Below, one piece after another: positions 6,416-6,855 of a DNA stretch of 6,855 nt (position 1 is its first letter; every line of letters starts with the position of its first letter). A program made the translations under genes and the position numbers. Source of the stretch: Palsa-459 sp035937595 (lineage in GTDB: Bacteria > Actinomycetota > Acidimicrobiia > Acidimicrobiales > RAAP-2); contig DASZHS010000043.1 in assembly GCA_035937595.1 (NCBI GenBank), forward strand, positions 1 through 6,855. The letters are read 5' to 3'. Below the pieces are notes generated by a model, which worked only from the letters and a program-made list of their open reading frames with translations, ran no database searches and had not been told where the DNA came from.

Positions 6416-6855
6416 ATGCACGTCACGGGCACCCTCCAGCGTGAGGCGTGGGACGCCGGCCTCGTCCCGCCCGTCGAGCGAGTCCGGCCGGGCCTGTGGT
6501 CCATCCCCGTCCCCCTCCCCGACAGCCCCCTTCGCTACGTCCTCGTCTACGCCCTCGAGCTCGACAGCGGTGTGGCGCTGATCGACGCGGGGTGGGACAC
6601 GCCGGAGGCGTGGACGGCGCTCTGCACCGGGCTCGCCGTCGCCGGCGGGACCGTCGCCGACGTGCGAGCGGTGATCGTCACCCACATCCACCCTGACCAC
6701 TACGGGCTCGCCGGGCGTGTTCGGGAGGCGTCTGGCGCCTGGGTCGGGCTCCATCCGGCCGACGCCGCGCTGCTCGTCGGCCGCTACGTCGACACCGACG
6801 GACTCGTCGCCTCGATGGCCGACCTCCTCGAGGTCTGCGGCGTGCCGGCGGGTCT
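6416..6855 (+). CDS. Metallo-beta-lactamase-fold hydrolase (partial, C-terminus outside the window)
   Basis: The first 146 residues are visible. After a short N-terminal stretch, RPGLWSIPVPLPDSPLRYVLVYALE forms the opening strands, followed by ALIDAGWD with the early conserved Asp57. Then comes the metal-binding signature THIHPDHYG, an HxHxDH motif with His90, His92, Asp94 and His95 as in binuclear zinc enzymes of the glyoxalase II/LACTB2-like type. No signal peptide is seen, so it is probably cytosolic. The substrate cannot be told: hydrolysis of a thioester, lactone or phosphodiester are all possible within this superfamily. It starts 61 bases after tRNA-Pro. The ATG at 6416 begins MHVTGTLQREAWDAGL and has no Shine-Dalgarno sequence. 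The remaining metal ligands lie past the window edge. Confidence 0.9.
   Translation, partial: MHVTGTLQREAWDAGLVPPVERVRPGLWSIPVPLPDSPLRYVLVYALELDSGVALIDAGWDTPEAWTALCTGLAVAGGTVADVRAVIVTHIHPDHYGLAGRVREASGAWVGLHPADAALLVGRYVDTDGLVASMADLLEVCGVPAG

Overview
This window comes from a very GC-rich bacterial chromosome. Gene content points to Actinomycetota, and tentatively to the Acidimicrobiia or a nearby deep lineage. The signs are GTG and TTG starts, GC-rich third codon positions, a ClpP of the actinobacterial ClpP2 kind, a DUF5679-type zinc ribbon protein, and the clpX-folC-ndk linkage. The class-level placement is inference. The region looks like core chromosome. I see no transposase, integrase, phage gene, CRISPR array or toxin-antitoxin pair.

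The minus strand (5559 down to 1) carries a compact gene string read right to left. It runs tig (trigger factor), clpP (protease subunit), clpX (AAA+ unfoldase), folC (dihydrofolate/folylpolyglutamate synthase), ndk (nucleoside diphosphate kinase), and a conserved actinobacterial protein of unknown function that runs off the left edge. tig and clpP overlap by 4 bases, and the other junctions are about 5 to 36 bases, so this is probably one operon. The first half handles protein quality control: folding at the ribosome exit, then unfolding and degradation. The second half handles one-carbon and nucleotide metabolism. Compared with better-known actinobacterial versions (clpP1-clpP2-clpX, then valS-folC-DUF4233-ndk), this locus has one clpP and lacks valS and the DUF4233 gene.

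A 486-base stretch (5560-6045) separates tig from genes on the plus strand. I find no convincing gene in it. It holds several GC-rich inverted repeats, a possible tig promoter very close to the tig start codon, and a possible plus-strand promoter with a structured leader.

The plus strand (6046-6855) carries a 52-residue four-cysteine zinc ribbon protein (DUF5679 type), a tRNA-Pro (UGG) with an encoded CCA end, and the first 146 residues of a metallo-beta-lactamase-fold hydrolase that may be translated from a leaderless mRNA.

I found no strong candidate for an undescribed system. The points most worth a second look are the structured, Shine-Dalgarno-masking leader of the zinc ribbon gene, the reduced peptidyl-prolyl isomerase domain of the trigger factor, the paired palindromes around the tig start, and the hairpin-rich gap.
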